A program made the position numbers and the translations under genes. Shown one piece after another: positions 1 to 13,080 of a stretch of DNA of 64,000 bases (position 1 is the first letter of the stretch; the number at the start of each line of letters is the position of its first letter). The notes beneath the pieces were generated by a model. The model saw only the letters and a program-made list of their open reading frames with translations. It searched no databases and had not been told where the DNA came from. The stretch is from Uranotaenia lowii (Eukaryota; Arthropoda; Insecta; Diptera; Culicidae), in the NCBI RefSeq assembly GCF_029784155.1, contig NC_073693.1, positions 359,739,825 to 359,803,824 on the forward strand, read 5' to 3'.

Positions 1-923
1 TTTTCGCAGTGACTTAAACCTACATATATTTTGAACCTTCTGGTTGGTCTTCATTCTAATAAACAGTCGTCAACAGCAAAATCTTTTTGAAACTGCATAC
101 ATTAACGCTTAATGCAACACATGTCATATTTTTATTTAAGGAGTCTTTTAGCGATATTTTGGCACAATACATACAAGATTGAGTTGATTTGTAATCATTT
201 TTCAATTTACTAAATTCTGGGGTCTAAAAAGCTTCGTTTTGTTTCAAAACTCAAGCATGATTTTTGTAGAATTTGGATATGATTTTTACATGAGTAAATT
301 TAAACTTTTATGTGAAAATTAAATATTTTGAACCGAAAAATCAACATTATTTCGTAAAATTTGTAAAATTTGAAATACTTAGAAGAAATTGTTAGCGAAA
401 GCTTCAAAATTTTGCTCGTGTATTTCGAAAATCTTCAAAAATAAAATTTGTAGCAGACTCGATTTTTTTCCCTGAGTAGTGTGTTCTATAGGGAAGAGTC
501 TCCTTTATTATGTGTCAAGTTTCCAGAGATGCCGGTTTTTTTTTCTTGAAATTGTTAAAAAAAAGACAGCGTGGTCCGTCTTTTTTCATGCAAGTACACG
601 GAAAATCTAAAAAAAGGTAAAATTAACCGAGAAGCAGCCATCTACCTTTCTCGGAAAAATTTCCCTTTTTTTAATTACCTAGAAAAAAGGAGAATTGTAC
701 TTACTTTTTTCTATAATTTATTTGCTCAAACAATTCTTGAATTGTACAAAAAAAATCAAAGAAACATTTCTTATTTCTTATTGTTTCACAACTTTTAAGC
801 TCTTTAACATTAAAAGTATTGTGAACACATCCGAAAATCTGTAAGATTGTAAACTAGATTGTATTCGGAATCCTTAAGTACTAAATTAAAAAGAGAGCTT
901 ACTTTCATCGATGGTTAAAATCT
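1..923. other. AT-rich non-coding stretch
   Basis: No convincing gene. The DNA is AT-rich with many homopolymer runs and the only open frame is a short, low-complexity one. Around 590-700 there is a fragment resembling one end of the GGTAAA-type element at 15.5-16.5 kb (listed separately). The rest shows nothing I can name. Confidence 0.7.
590..705. repeat. Fragment of GGTAAA-type mobile element end
   Basis: Starts with CACGGAAAATCTAAAA followed by a GGTAAAATTAACC block. This closely matches the terminal inverted repeat of the element at 15,499-16,462. Short GGTAAA/TTACC-like blocks follow to about 700. It looks like a solo or truncated end of the same family. Confidence 0.45.
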
Positions 924-2800
924 TTGCAATTTTGACAATTTGGACAATTTGGACAATTTGGACAATTTTGACAATTTTGACAATTTTGACAATTTTGAAA
1001 ATTTTGACATTTTTGACAATTTTGACAATTTTGACAATTTTGACAATTTTGACAATTTTGACAATTATGACAATTTTGACTATTTTGACAATTTTGACAA
1101 TTTTGACAATTTTGGCAATTTTGACAATTTTGACAATTTTGACAATTTTGACAATTTTGACAATTTTGACAATTTTGACAATTTTGACAATTTTGACAAT
1201 TTTGACAATTTTGACAATTTTGACAATTATGACAATTTTGACAATTATGACAATTTTGACAATTTTGACAATTTTGACAATTTTGACAATTTTGACAATT
1301 TTGACAATTTTGACAATTTGGACAATTTGGACAATTTTGACAATTTTGACAATTTTGACAATTTTGAAAATTTTGACATTTTTGACAATTTTGACAATTT
1401 TGACAATTTTGACAATTTTGACAATTTTGACAATTTTGACAATTTTGACAATTTTGACAATTTTGACAATTTTGGCAATTTTGACAATTTTGACAATTTT
1501 GACCATTTTGACAATTTTGACAATTTTGACAATTTTGACAATTTTGACAATTATGACAATTTTGACAATTATGACAATTTTGACAATTTTGACAATTTTG
1601 ACAATTTTGTCATTTTTGACAATTTTGACAATTTTGACAATTTTGACAATTTTGACAATTTTGACAATTTTGACAATTTTGACAATTTTGACAATTTTGA
1701 CAATTTTGACAATTTTGACAATTTTGACAATTTTGACAATTTTGACAATTTTGACAACTTTGACAATTTTGACAATTTTGACAATTTTGACAATTTTGAC
1801 AATTTTGACAATTTTGACAATTTTGACAATTTTGACAATTTTGACAATTTTGACAATTTTGACAATTTTGACAATTTTGACAATTTTGACAATTTTGACA
1901 ATTTTGACAATTTTGACAATTTTGACAATTATGACAATTTTGACAATTATGACAATTTTGACAATTTTGACAATTTTGACAATTTTGACAATTTTGACAA
2001 TTTTGACAATTTTGACAATTTTGACAATTTGGACAATTTGGACAATTTTGACAATTTTGACAATTTTGACAATTTTGAAAATTTTGACATTTTTGACAAT
2101 TTTGACAATTTTGACAATTTTGATAATTTTGACAATTTTGACAATTTTGACAATTTTGGCAATTTTGACAATTTTGACAATTTTGACCATTTTGACAATT
2201 TTGACAATTTTGACAATTTTGACAATTTTGACAATTATGACAATTTTGACAATTATGACAATTTTGACAATTTTGACAATTTTGACAATTTTGTCATTTT
2301 TGACAATTTTGACAATTTTGACAATTTTGACAATTTTGACAATTTTGACAATTTTGACAATTTTGACAATTTTGACAATTTTGACAATTTTGACAATTTT
2401 GACAATTTTGACAATTTTGACAATTTTGACAACTTTGACAATTTTGACAATTTTGACAATTTTGACAATTTTGACCATTTTGACAATTTTGACAATTTTG
2501 ACAATTTTGACAATTTTGACAATTTTGACAATTTTGACAATTTTGACAATTTTGACAATTTTGACAATTTTGACAATTTTGACAATTTTGACAATTTTGA
2601 CAATTTTGACAATTTTGACAATTTTGACAATTTTGACAATTATGACAATTTTGACAATTTTGACAATTTTGACAATTTTGACAATTCTGATAATTCTGAC
2701 AATTTTGACAATTTTGACAATTTTGACAATTTTGACAATTCTGATAATTCTGACAATTTTGACAATTTTGACAGCTTTGATGTTTTGACTTATTTAATTA
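924..2800. repeat. 9-bp tandem array, monomer GACAATTTT (about 207 copies)
   Basis: A continuous array of the nonamer TTTTGACAA (same as GACAATTTT), starting after TTTGCAATTTTGAC and fading into degenerate copies near 2,760-2,800. Variant monomers recur in blocks: a TTTGGACAA pair near 938, 1,316 and 2,032; AATTATGAC pairs near 1,228, 1,550, 1,928 and 2,235; and TTTGTCATT near 1,609 and 2,293. This indicates duplication of segments several hundred bp long within the array. Because 9 is a multiple of 3, five of six frames stay open and give tripeptide repeats (FDN, LTI, SKL, CQN, VKI). No coding role is supported. Confidence 0.97.
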
Positions 2801-2828
2801 TTTGGATTTTTTTTATAATACACCCGCT

Positions 2829-2875
2829 TTCGATTTTGGCAACATGCCCGAACATTTTGTGTTGCCAAAATCGAA
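2829..2875. repeat. Perfect 16-bp inverted repeat (hairpin) at array edge
   Basis: TTCGATTTTGGCAACA at 2,829-2,844 is the exact reverse complement of TGTTGCCAAAATCGAA at 2,860-2,875, separated by a 15-base loop. The arm contains TTTTGGCAA, a one-base variant of the neighbouring array monomer. A related CTTTCGATTTTGGCACATG sequence starts the next small array near 3,207. Confidence 0.8.
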
Positions 2876-3228
2876 CGGTAGTTTTTCTTAGTTTTTTTTT
2901 CTTTAATTTTAACTAAATATTTTTTTTGACTATCGTTTATTTTTGTCTGATTTGCTGTTTTTGTCATTTTTTATCAGTTTTTGATTGTTTCTTTTCATTT
3001 TAAGTCTTTTTTTTGTATTTGTTTTTTAATTTTTTTTAATTTTTCATCTTTTTGTCATTTTTGGGTACTTTATGATTTTTTTTTTAACTTTTGTTTTTCT
3101 TGTTGTATTTTATCACCATTTCAGATCATTAAAACGCATTTATGGTGTTTGTTTCAATTATATTGGTCATGTTATAGGGAAAACTTAAAGGTAATGTTGC
3201 TTCAAAAAACCTTTCGATTTTGGCACAT
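2876..3228. other. T-rich spacer between two arrays
   Basis: Very T-rich on the plus strand, with long T runs interrupted by GTC/ATC. It may be highly decayed array DNA. No gene or RNA is recognisable. Confidence 0.6.
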
Positions 3229-3470
3229 GTGTTGATTATTTTGATTATTTTGATTATTTTGATTATTTTGACAATTTTGATTATTTTGATTATTTTGATT
3301 ATTTTGATTATTTTGATTATTTTGATTATTTTGACAATTTTTACAGTTTTGACAATTTTGACAGTTATGACAATCTTTACAGTTTTGACATTTTGGGCAA
3401 TTTCGACGATTTTGACAATTTTTAAATATTGACGGTTTTGAAAATTTGAACAAATTTGAAAGTTTGACAT
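3229..3470. repeat. Small 9-bp array, monomers GATTATTTT and GACAATTTT
   Basis: About 26 copies. The left half is mainly TTTTGATTA, a variant not abundant in the other arrays. The right half shifts to TTTTGACAA, TTTTTACAG and other degenerate forms, fading near 3,470. It is a mixed-monomer satellite of the large array ending at 2.8 kb. Confidence 0.9.
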
Positions 3471-6112
3471 CTTTTAGGATTCATACAGTAGTTACTGGAA
3501 CTTAACTTCTGGAACTGAGAAAACATTTAAAAAAGTGTTAAGAATTTATCAAACCTGCATGTTTCGGAGAAACATCAAAAGATGGTAATTGAACTTAATG
3601 GAAAAACAGCAAAAACTGAGGTTTTTTTTTCTTCGAATCTTAAGCGTTTCTAGAGGAAAGAGCGTATTATTGATTGCTAGATTGCAAAAAATCTATCCAA
3701 AACTAATGTTAAATTTATATATCAATAGGAAGCCAATAACTTGACCAACAAAATCGACTCAAAAAAATACACGAACTCCACCGAACTCTTAAGGTTATAA
3801 CTTACTGAAAAAATGCATTATTTCGGATATTTTGTAGTATAACTTTGTTCTTAGTTTAACTATGTATTTCACATGTTGCACAAAATTGTGTGTTTCAACA
3901 ATTTGAACAACTTTCTTAAATATACCAATTTATGTTTGTAAATTACTTGTATTATTTTCAAAATGCTCGTAACTTTTATGATTTTCATGCGATCTTGATG
4001 ATACCTTTAATAAAATTTCTAAAAATAATTAGATCTACAACTTTTGTGAAGACATCAAGTCTCTTAACTGATAATTTAAAGAAATATTTTTTTTTATTTC
4101 CCTTCCAGGTGGAAAAATCACTTTTTTCTTTCAAGAATTCGATAGATCATCAAAATATGAAAATGTTGGATCTGTAGCAAAAATTTTGGAAATCTGTAGC
4201 AAAATTCTTTAATCTGGGATTAGTTCTCGAGGTTTTGGCATCAGTAAAGATGATTAATCTTGAACAAGCTAACTCAATCACCAAAATTCGATACAGAATT
4301 TACAAATTTGAGTATAGAGTTGAACTGCTCGCTTTCTTTTCCTGGACCCTCATGGAGGGAGGTTTTAACCCCCAAACCTCTCCCTACCTTCCTACAACCA
4401 TGCTTTGAGAAGCATAAGTGAGTTTGATCACGCAAATGTCGTTACTGGTAGTTCCGAAGATGTATTCCTAAATAATTAAAAAAAATCCGATTTGTTTTCA
4501 AAATCAGAATTTATTGAAGTTTACCATAACATTTTCGAATAAACATCCAAAAATCTCCGTTCAGGATTGATAGGAGTTAAAAAAAAGTTTGTCACCCGGT
4601 ATTATCGACGCACCTTCCATTCGGATTACACTGAAGCTGAATCCGCAGCAGTAGTTTGCCACCTCAGAGCCTTTGCCTCTCTCGAAAGCAACAGAGCCAA
4701 AGATCAATGTCAACTCGTTGTCGTTCGTTCGCTCGAAGCTGTTGTAGTTGTCAACTGGTGGTTGTTGGAGGAATCTGAATATATTACTATTGGAGAGAAA
4801 AAGATACCTACTAAGAAGACCTACCGCAGCTCTCCGAATCAACTGCGCAAACATTAAAATGCTCGATGCGCAAGACCTAGACATTGTGGTGCCACACTAG
4901 GATCGAATGCGCTAAATGGCCAAGCCATCGGTTGATCCCTGTAGGCACAGGCAATGCGTACTAATGGCAGCGATTACCTCCTACCTCCATGACTTCTTGT
5001 TCCCTTTTTGTTTAGCTTAGCTCAGCCCAACGACACATCGGCAGATGTGTGAAATTCGAAAATAATTGGGACTTAATCCCTCGACATTACGTATGTACGT
5101 AGCTATCTCGCTAGCTAGCAAAGTTAACCTGTGATCATATTGGAAACCTTGAAAAAATCTGTGAGGGGTAAAAACTGTAAGTAAGTATCCGGTTAATGAG
5201 CAGTCATCGATATAGGATGATCATAATAAGCACATAAGCACTCCGCGCGCTGCTCTGTAGGGTTTAAGCTCTGGAAGCTGTAATGAGGAAATCAATTATC
5301 ATATTTGTTGAGGTCCAAATAGCGAAAAAGGTCAAATGAAGCTGTGCCGTTTAAATATTTGAGTCGACTTACTTAGACCTTAGCTCTTAACAACTGAATC
5401 TTGAGTTTGCAACAACCATTTTATAAATCTGAAGCCTCGTTTTCTAAATTTGATTGAAAAAATAGAGTTTCAGGAAAGATTTTCTAATAATAAATGCAAA
5501 TCAATCGCTTAGCTTCAGGAAAGATTTTCTAATAATAAATGCAAATCAATCGCTTAGCGTCATTAACATTCAATTAATGAATTTGATGACTGTTATGAAT
5601 CACTGAAATGAAACTCTTCGAAACAAAAAAGACACGCGTTGGAAATGATAAATTTGAATTTTTAATGCAAACAAAAACAGCCTCCGCTTATCGGAGACCA
5701 TTAATCGTCCCGTGCGACCCAAAACGACAACTTCGACCGACAACTTTGCGGAAGGTCGCGGGATAGTGTTGTCGGTATTTTCTTTATCGGGTTCCTCGAT
5801 TGGATTGGTCAATCGAATGGTCATTCACTTGAGCAAAAAAAAAAAAAAATTCCAAAGTTGTTCAGTAGCCAATTTGAAATGGATTTAGACTCTAAAGTGG
5901 ATTAAGTCCCGGGACTCATCTAGAGGAAACGTCCGGGAACTGACTCAATATTCTGTGAAAATTATGGTAGAACAACTCAAAAAGGTGGCTAAACACGTTT
6001 TAAGCAGACGTAAACAACACATTTTACGGCAGCTTGACCGGATCATCTTCGGATCTTTGAGTCTACGGCAACGGTTGTTAGGTGTGTACCTGTCCTTTAT
6101 CGGGGCAAGCTA
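3471..6112. other. Non-coding stretch, 2.6 kb
   Basis: Mostly AT-rich DNA without a recognisable gene. A less AT-rich patch lies at about 4,560-5,050, containing overlapping open frames on both strands (about 100 codons). Their translations match no family I know and they are probably chance frames. A 45-bp tandem duplication lies at 5,469-5,558 and an A14 run near 5,836. Confidence 0.6.
5469..5558. repeat. Tandem duplication, 2 x 45 bp
   Basis: The 45-bp unit beginning TTCAGGAAAGATTTTC and ending AATCGCTTAGC occurs twice head to tail (5,469-5,513 and 5,514-5,558) with no difference I can see, so the duplication is recent. Confidence 0.95.
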
Positions 6113-7765
6113 TATCAAAAATGTCAAAAATGTCAAAAATGTCAAAAATGTCAAAAATGTCAAAAATGTCAAAAATGTCAAAAATGTCAAAAATGTCAAA
6201 AATGTCAAAAATGTCAAAAATGTCAAAAATGTCAAAAATGTCAAAAATGTCAAAAATGTCAAAAATGTCAAAAATGTCAAAAATGTCAAAAATGTCAAAA
6301 ATGTCAAAAATGTCAAAAATGTCAAAAATGTCAAAAATGTCAAAAATGTCAAAAATGTCAAAAATGTCAAAAATGTCAAAAATGTCAAAAATATCAAAAA
6401 TTTCAAAAATGTCAAAAATCTCAAAAATCTCAAAAATGTCAAAAATGTCAAAAATGTCAAAAATGTCAAAAATGTCAAAAATGTCAAAAATGTCAAAAAT
6501 GTCAAAAATGTCAAAAATGTCAAACATGTCAAAAGTGTCAAAAGTGTCAAAAGTGTCAAAAGTGTCAAAAGTGTCAAAAGTGTCAAAAGTGTAAAAAATG
6601 TCAAAAATGTCAAAAATGTCAAAAATGTCAAAAATGTCAAAAATGTCAAAAATGTCAAAAATGTCAAAAATGTCAAAAATGTCAAAAATGATGTCAAAAA
6701 TGTCAAAAATGTCAAAAATGTCAAAAATGTCAAAAATGTCAAAAATGTCAAAAATGTCAAAAATGATGTCAAAAATGTCAAAAATGTCAAAAATGTCAAA
6801 AATGTCAAAAATGTCAAAAATGTCAAAAATGTCAAAAATGTCAAAAATGTCAAAAATGTCAAAAATGTCAAAAATGTCAAAAATGTCAAAAATGTCAAAA
6901 ATGTCAAAAATGTCAAAAATGTCAAAAATGTCAAAAATGTCAAAAATGTCAAAAATGTCAAAAATGTCAAAAATGTCAAAAATGTCAAAAATGCCAAAAA
7001 TGTCAAAAATGTCAAAAATGTCAAAAATGTCAAAAATGTCAAAAATGTAAAAAATGTAAAAAATGTAAAAAATGTAAAAAATGTAAAAAATGTCAAAAAT
7101 GTCAAAAATGTCAAAATTGTCAAAAATGTCAAGAATGTCAAAAATGTCAAAAATGTCAAAAATGTCAAAAATGTCAAAAATGTCAAAAATGTCAAAAATG
7201 ACAAAAATGTCAAAAATGCCAAAAATGTCAAAAATGACAAAAATGACAAAACTGTCAAAAATGACAAAAATGTCAAAAATGTCAAAAATGTTAAAAATGT
7301 CAAAAATGTCAAAAATGTCAAAAATGTCAAAAATGTCAAAAATGTCAAAAATGTCAAAAATGTCAAAAATGTCAAAAATGTCAAAAATGTCAAAAATGTC
7401 AAAAATGTCAAAAATGCCAAAAATGTCAAAAATGTCAAAAATGTCAAAAATGTCAAAAATGTCAAAAATGTCATAATGGTCTTAATTGTCAAAAATGTCA
7501 AAAATGTCAAAAACCTCAAAAATGTCAAAAATGACAAAAATAACATATATGTCAGAAACGTTTAAAACGTCAAAAATGTCTAAAATTTCAAAATTGTCAA
7601 CAATTTCAAAAAACTCAAAATTGACAAAAATTTAAAAGATGATAAAAACTTAAAAACTGTCAAATATGTCAAAAACATTGAAAATTTTTATTGAAATCTT
7701 GAAGGCGACTAAAATGTTCAAAATGTTCAAAATATCAAAAATGTCTAAAATGTCTAAAACTTCTT
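6113..7765. repeat. 9-bp tandem array, monomer AAAAATGTC, with decaying right flank
   Basis: About 160 copies of AAAAATGTC (GACATTTTT on the minus strand) from 6,113 to about 7,540. Copies then become increasingly degenerate to about 7,765. Variants occur in blocks: seven AAAAGTGTC copies near 6,530-6,590, five AAAAATGTA copies near 7,045-7,090, and two identical 3-bp insertions (ATGATG) 75 bp apart at 6,688 and 6,763. The open frame entering the array from 5,955 encodes about 54 non-repeat residues then K-N-V repeats. I regard it as fortuitous. Confidence 0.96.
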
Positions 7766-9522
7766 TAAAGGATACATTTTTCCATGATGTGGTATTAGAA
7801 AGATGTTTGTTTCATACCGAGATTTGTTTCGAAATACCATGTTCTTGGTTGAGATTTGGTATTGTCGGCACGTGCGGGATCTACCCAAAGTCGGTCATTT
7901 ATGTACGTTCCGCAAATTGTCATAATACATTACTTTCCGACTGTCTGTTTACATAAAGTTGTTTGAACCCTTATACACTTTTCGTGCAGTAGAATGCCCA
8001 ATGGACGTAGAAGAGTTGTTTGTTTTCCCTATTTGCGAGCGACATTTAAAAAAGACGATTCCAAATTTCCAAGACTGGCGTCCATTAGTCACCCACAGTT
8101 GATCTTTCGAGAGCCATGTACACAATTTGTCAAATCTCGAGCTCCCGACCCCTCGAACACCATCTCGTTCCCATCAATCCGAACAAGCGGATCTTAACGC
8201 GAAAATTCCGTGTTTGGGAAATCATTAACCCGCGCCTCGACCAAACACCACGCTCTATAATCAAAACAACAATCGACGACCTATTCAAATGAATATAAAT
8301 AAAACATTGATTGGAGTAGGTTCGAATTTGCATGCGATCTTTCGACTAATTGTTGAAAAAAAGTTTTAAAATTTCAATAGAATTTTGATTTGTCTAACAA
8401 AGTTACCAATTTGAATGGTATTGCTCAAATTAAGCAGTAGCTTTACTCGATTTACTTTTTTCACGGATTATAATTCATATTTAAAAATTGAACCACCTTA
8501 CGTGTCGTTGAGGCCTCAAAACGCAATGCATTTTTCAAAATTATGGAGGTGATCCAGCAACGGCTGTTTTGACAGATCAACCGTTTTCTTACCTATTATT
8601 TAGCCCTTCTGGGAGGCTTGATTGAGGGGGGCCTACTAATGTATTCGATATTTATTCAACGATGCAGATCTTCACTTCTCATTGATTTTTGAATGATTCC
8701 GGCCTAGGAAACCTTCATTTTAATGGCGATCTTTGATGAAGCATCTCACCACCACTCAGTCAGCCAGCCAGCCACCCATCTACATTTGTTGCCGCTATAT
8801 GATAATAATCGATGAGGGCTGGCAATTTGTTGACAAACAATGGCCGGCGGCTTTCGGGTTCCCATAGCCTAATCGGACATTTGTCACTTAAAATTCGGCC
8901 TGTCCTGCCTTTTTGGGTGTGTGATGCGGTGGTCATTAAGTTGTTTGGAGGAATTCGTCGAAGTCGCCCATCAACGATCGTTAGGTTTCCCATTAAGCAG
9001 CTAAGCGGTTCGAATCAATCAATTATCTGGCGGAGATTCAAAGCCCTTCAGAAACGACGAATGGATTAAGAAATGCATATCTGCTCAACTTAAGAGGAAG
9101 TGAACCGACACACGGTCGCAGTAGGTCATGAGCATCTTTTAGAGATCTACCGCGTTTGAATCTTCTTTTTTTTTTGTAAGAAATCTCGCACCTGGCAGGC
9201 TACTTGGACAGGTCAATCTGTCATGGCCTACTCGTTACGGCTGTGTCTCGAAGTAGTTTGTTAGTGGTCGTTCAGCATAGCAATCAAAATAATCTGCCAA
9301 AACTATTTGACCCTCAACAGGTGCAACTGGGTTAGTTGCTTGATGAGTGATGGGTAATTCAGGTGCTGTGATCTTATGAATTTAATGGAAGAAAAAATGC
9401 AAACAATGGTCATGGTTTATGTCGAGTAAGAAAAAAATGGAGTCCACGTCTGGCTACAGCCGAATTATATTTCCGTACCAGGAAAAATTTGAATTTCTGA
9501 ATATTGGTTTTGACAGAGTTTT
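7766..9522. other. Non-coding island between arrays
   Basis: No gene is recognisable. Composition is more balanced than in the flanks, especially at 8,000-8,340 and 8,740-9,380, with no simple repeats. It could hold cis-regulatory DNA, but nothing in the sequence proves this. Confidence 0.5.
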
Positions 9523-12500
9523 TGTCAGTTTTGTCATTTTTGTCATTTTTGTCATTTTGGTTTTTTTCGTCATTTTTGTTCTTTTCGTCATTTTTGTCAT
9601 TTTGTCATTTTTGTCATTTTTGTCATTTTTGTCATTTTTGTCATTTTTGTCATTTTTGTCATTTTTGTCATTTTTGTCATTTTTGTCATTTTTGTAATTT
9701 TTGTCATTTTTGTCATTTTTGTCATTTTTGTCATTTTTGTCATTTTTGTCATTTTTGTCATTTTTGTCATTTTTGTCATTTTTGTCATTTTTGTCATTTT
9801 TGTCATTTTTGTCATTTTTGTCATTTTTGTCATTTTTGTCATTTTTGTCATTTTTGTCATTTTTGTCATTTTTGTCATTTTTGTCATTTTTGTCATTTTT
9901 GTCATTTTTGTCATTTTTGTCATTTTTGTCATTTTTGTCATTTTTGTCATTTTTGTCATTTTTGTCATTTTTGTCATTTTTGTCATTTTTGTCATTTTTG
10001 TCATTTTTGTCATTTTTGTCATTTTTGTCATTTTTGTCATTTTTGTCATTTTTGTCATTTTTGTCATTTTTGTCATTTTTGTCATTTTTGTCATTTTTGT
10101 CATTTTTGTCATTTTTGTCATTTTTGTCATTTTTGTCATTTTTGTCATTTTTGTCATTTTTGTCATTTTTGTCATTTTTGTCATTTTTGTCATTTTTGTC
10201 ATTTTTGTCATTTTTGTCATTTTTGTCATTTTTGTCATTTTTGTCATTTTTGTCATTTTTGTCATTTTTGTCATTTTTGTCATTTTTGTCATTTTTGTCA
10301 TTTTTGTCATTTTTGTCATTTTTGTCATTTTTGTCATTTTTGTCATTTTTGTCATTTTTGTCATTTTTGTCATTTTTGTCATTTTTGTCATTTTTGTCAT
10401 TTTTGTCATTTTTGTCATTTTTGTCATTTTTGTCATTTTTGTCATTTTTGTCATTTTTGTCATTTTTGTCATTTTTGTCATTTTTGTCATTTTTGTCATT
10501 TTTGTCATTTTTGTCATTTTTGTCATTTTTGTCATTTTTGTCATTTTTGTCATTTTTGTCATTTTTGTCATTTTTGTCATTTTTGTCATTTTTGTCATTT
10601 TTGTCATTTTTGTCATTTTTGTCATTTTTGTCATTTTTGTCATTTTTGTCATTTTTGTCATTTTTGTCATTTTTGTCATTTTTGTCATTTTTGTCATTTT
10701 TGTCATTTTTGTCATTTTTGTCATTTTTGTCATTTTTGTCATTTTTGTCATTTTTGTCATTTTTGTCATTTTTGTCATTTTTGTCATTTTTGTCATTTTT
10801 GTCATTTTTGTCATTTTTGTCATTTTTGTCATTTTTGTCATTTTTGTCATTTTTGTCATTTTTGTCATTTTTGTCATTTTTGTCATTTTTGTCATTTTTG
10901 TCATTTTTGTCATTTTTGTCATTTTTGTCATTTTTGTCATTTTTGTCATTTTTGTCATTTTTGTCATTTTTGTCATTTTTGTCATTTTTGTCATTTTTGT
11001 CATTTTTGTCATTTTTGTCATTTTTGTCATTTTTGTCATTTTTGTCATTTTTGTCATTTTTGTCATTTTTGTCATTTTTGTCATTTTTGTCATTTTTGTC
11101 ATTTTTGTCATTTTTGTCATTTTTGTCATTTTTGTCATTTTTGTCATTTTTGTCATTTTTGTCATTTTTGTCATTTTTGTCATTTTTGTCATTTTTGTCA
11201 TTTTTGTCATTTTTGTCATTTTTGTCATTTTTGTCATTTTTGTCATTTTTGTCATTTTTGTCATTTTTGTCATTTTTGTCATTTTTGTCATTTTTGTCAT
11301 TTTTGTCATTTTTGTCATTTTTGTCATTTTTGTCATTTTTGTCATTTTTGTCATTTTTGTCATTTTTGTCATTTTTGTCATTTTTGTCATTTTTGTCATT
11401 TTTGTCATTTTTGTCATTTTTGTCATTTTTGTCATTTTTGTCATTTTTGTCATTTTTGTCATTTTTGTCATTTTTGTCATTTTTGTCATTTTTCTCATTT
11501 TTGTCATTTTTGTCATTTTTGTCATTTTTGTCATTTTTGTCATTTTTGTCATTTTTGTCATTTTTGTCATTTTTGTCATTTTTGTCATTTTTGTCATTTT
11601 TCTCATTTTTGTCATTTTTGTCATTTTTGTAAGTTTAGTAATTTTTGTCATTTTTGCCATTTTTGTCATTTTTGTCATTTTTGTCATTTTTGTCATTTTT
11701 GTCATTTTTGTCATTTTTGTCATTTTTGTCATTTTTGTCATTTTTGTCATTTTTGTCATTTTTGTCATTTTTGTCATTTTTGTCATTTTTGTCATTTTTG
11801 TCATTTTTGTCATTTTTGTCATTTTTGTCATTTTTGTCCTTTTTGTCATTTTTGCCATTTTTGTCATTTTTGTCATTTTTGTCATTTTTGTCGTTTATGT
11901 CATTTTTGTCATTTTTGTCTTTTTTTGTCATTTTTGTCATTTTTGTCATTTTTGTCATTTTTGTCATTTTTGTCATTTATGTCATTTTTGTCATTTTTGC
12001 CATTTTTGTCATTTTTGTCATTTTTGTCATTTTTGTCATTTTTGTCATTTTTGTCATTTTTGTCATTTTTGTCATTTTTGTCATTTTTGTCATTTTTGTC
12101 ATTTTTGTCATTTTTGTCATTTTTGTCATTTTTGTCATTTTTGTCATTTTTGTCATTTTTGTCATTTTTGTCATTTTTGTCATTTTTGTCATTTTTGTCA
12201 TTTTTGTCATTTTTGTCATTTCTGTCATTTTTGTCATTTTTGTCATTTTTGTCATTTTTGTCATTTTTGTCATTTTTGTCATTTTTGTCATTTTTGTCAT
12301 TTTTGTCATTTTTTTTCATTTTTGTCATTTTTGTCATTTTTGTCATTTTTGTCATTTTTGTCATTTTTGTCATTTTTGTCATTTTTGTCATTTTTGTCAT
12401 TTTTGTCATTTTTGTCATTTTTGTCATTTTTGTCATTTTTGTCATTTTTGTCATTTTTGTCATTTTTGTCATTTTTGTCATTTTTGTCATTTTTGTCATT

Positions 12501-13080
12501 TTTGTCATTTTTGTCATTTTTGTCATTTTTGTCATTTTTGTCATTTTTGTCATATTTGTCGTTTTTTTTATCATTTTTGTCATTTTTGTCATTTTTGTCA
12601 TTTTTGTCATTCTTGTCATTTTTGTCATTTTTGTCGATTTTGTCATTTTTGTCATTTTTGTAATTTTTGTAATTTTTGTCATTTTTGTCATTTTTGTCAT
12701 TTTAGTCATTTTAGTCATTTTTGTCATTTTTGTCATTTTTGTCATTTTTGTCATTTTTGTCATTTTTGTCATTTTTGTCATTTTTGTCATTTTTGTCATT
12801 TTTGTCATTTTTGTTATTTTTGTCATTTTTGTCATTTTTGTCATTTTTGTCATTTTTGTCATTTTTGTCATTTTTGTCATTTTTGTCATTTTTGTCATTT
12901 TTGTCATTTTTGTCATTTTTGTCATTTTTGTCATTTTTGTCATTTTTGTCATTTTTGTCATTTTTGTCATTTTTGTCATTTTTGTCATTTTTGTCATTTT
13001 TGTCATTTTTGTCATTTTTGTCATTTTTGTCATTTTTGTCATTTTTTTCATTTTTCTCATTTTTGTCATTTTTGTCATTC
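9523..13080. repeat. 9-bp tandem array, monomer GTCATTTTT (about 395 copies)
   Basis: A 3.56-kb array of TTTTTGTCA in plus orientation. The first part (about 9,600-11,490) is nearly perfect, roughly 210 copies with a single GTAATTTTT variant near 9,693. From about 11,490 on, variants accumulate (CTCATTTTT, GCCATTTTT, GTCATTTAT) along with 1-3 bp slips that shift the phase near 11,920, 12,310 and 12,570. The reverse-complement monomer AAAAATGAC makes up the arrays at 25.5 and 40-46.8 kb. Open frames of up to 1193 codons are by-products of the period. Confidence 0.97.

Noticed and set aside
4561..4884. Open frames of about 100 codons on both strands
   Set aside because: They overlap each other, have no recognisable domain and no splice or start context that distinguishes one of them.
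5955..6112. A 54-residue non-repeat leader with ATG joined in frame to the K-N-V repeat
   Set aside because: The leader has no recognisable signal or domain. The array is open in several frames, so joining is likely by chance. Transcript evidence would be needed.
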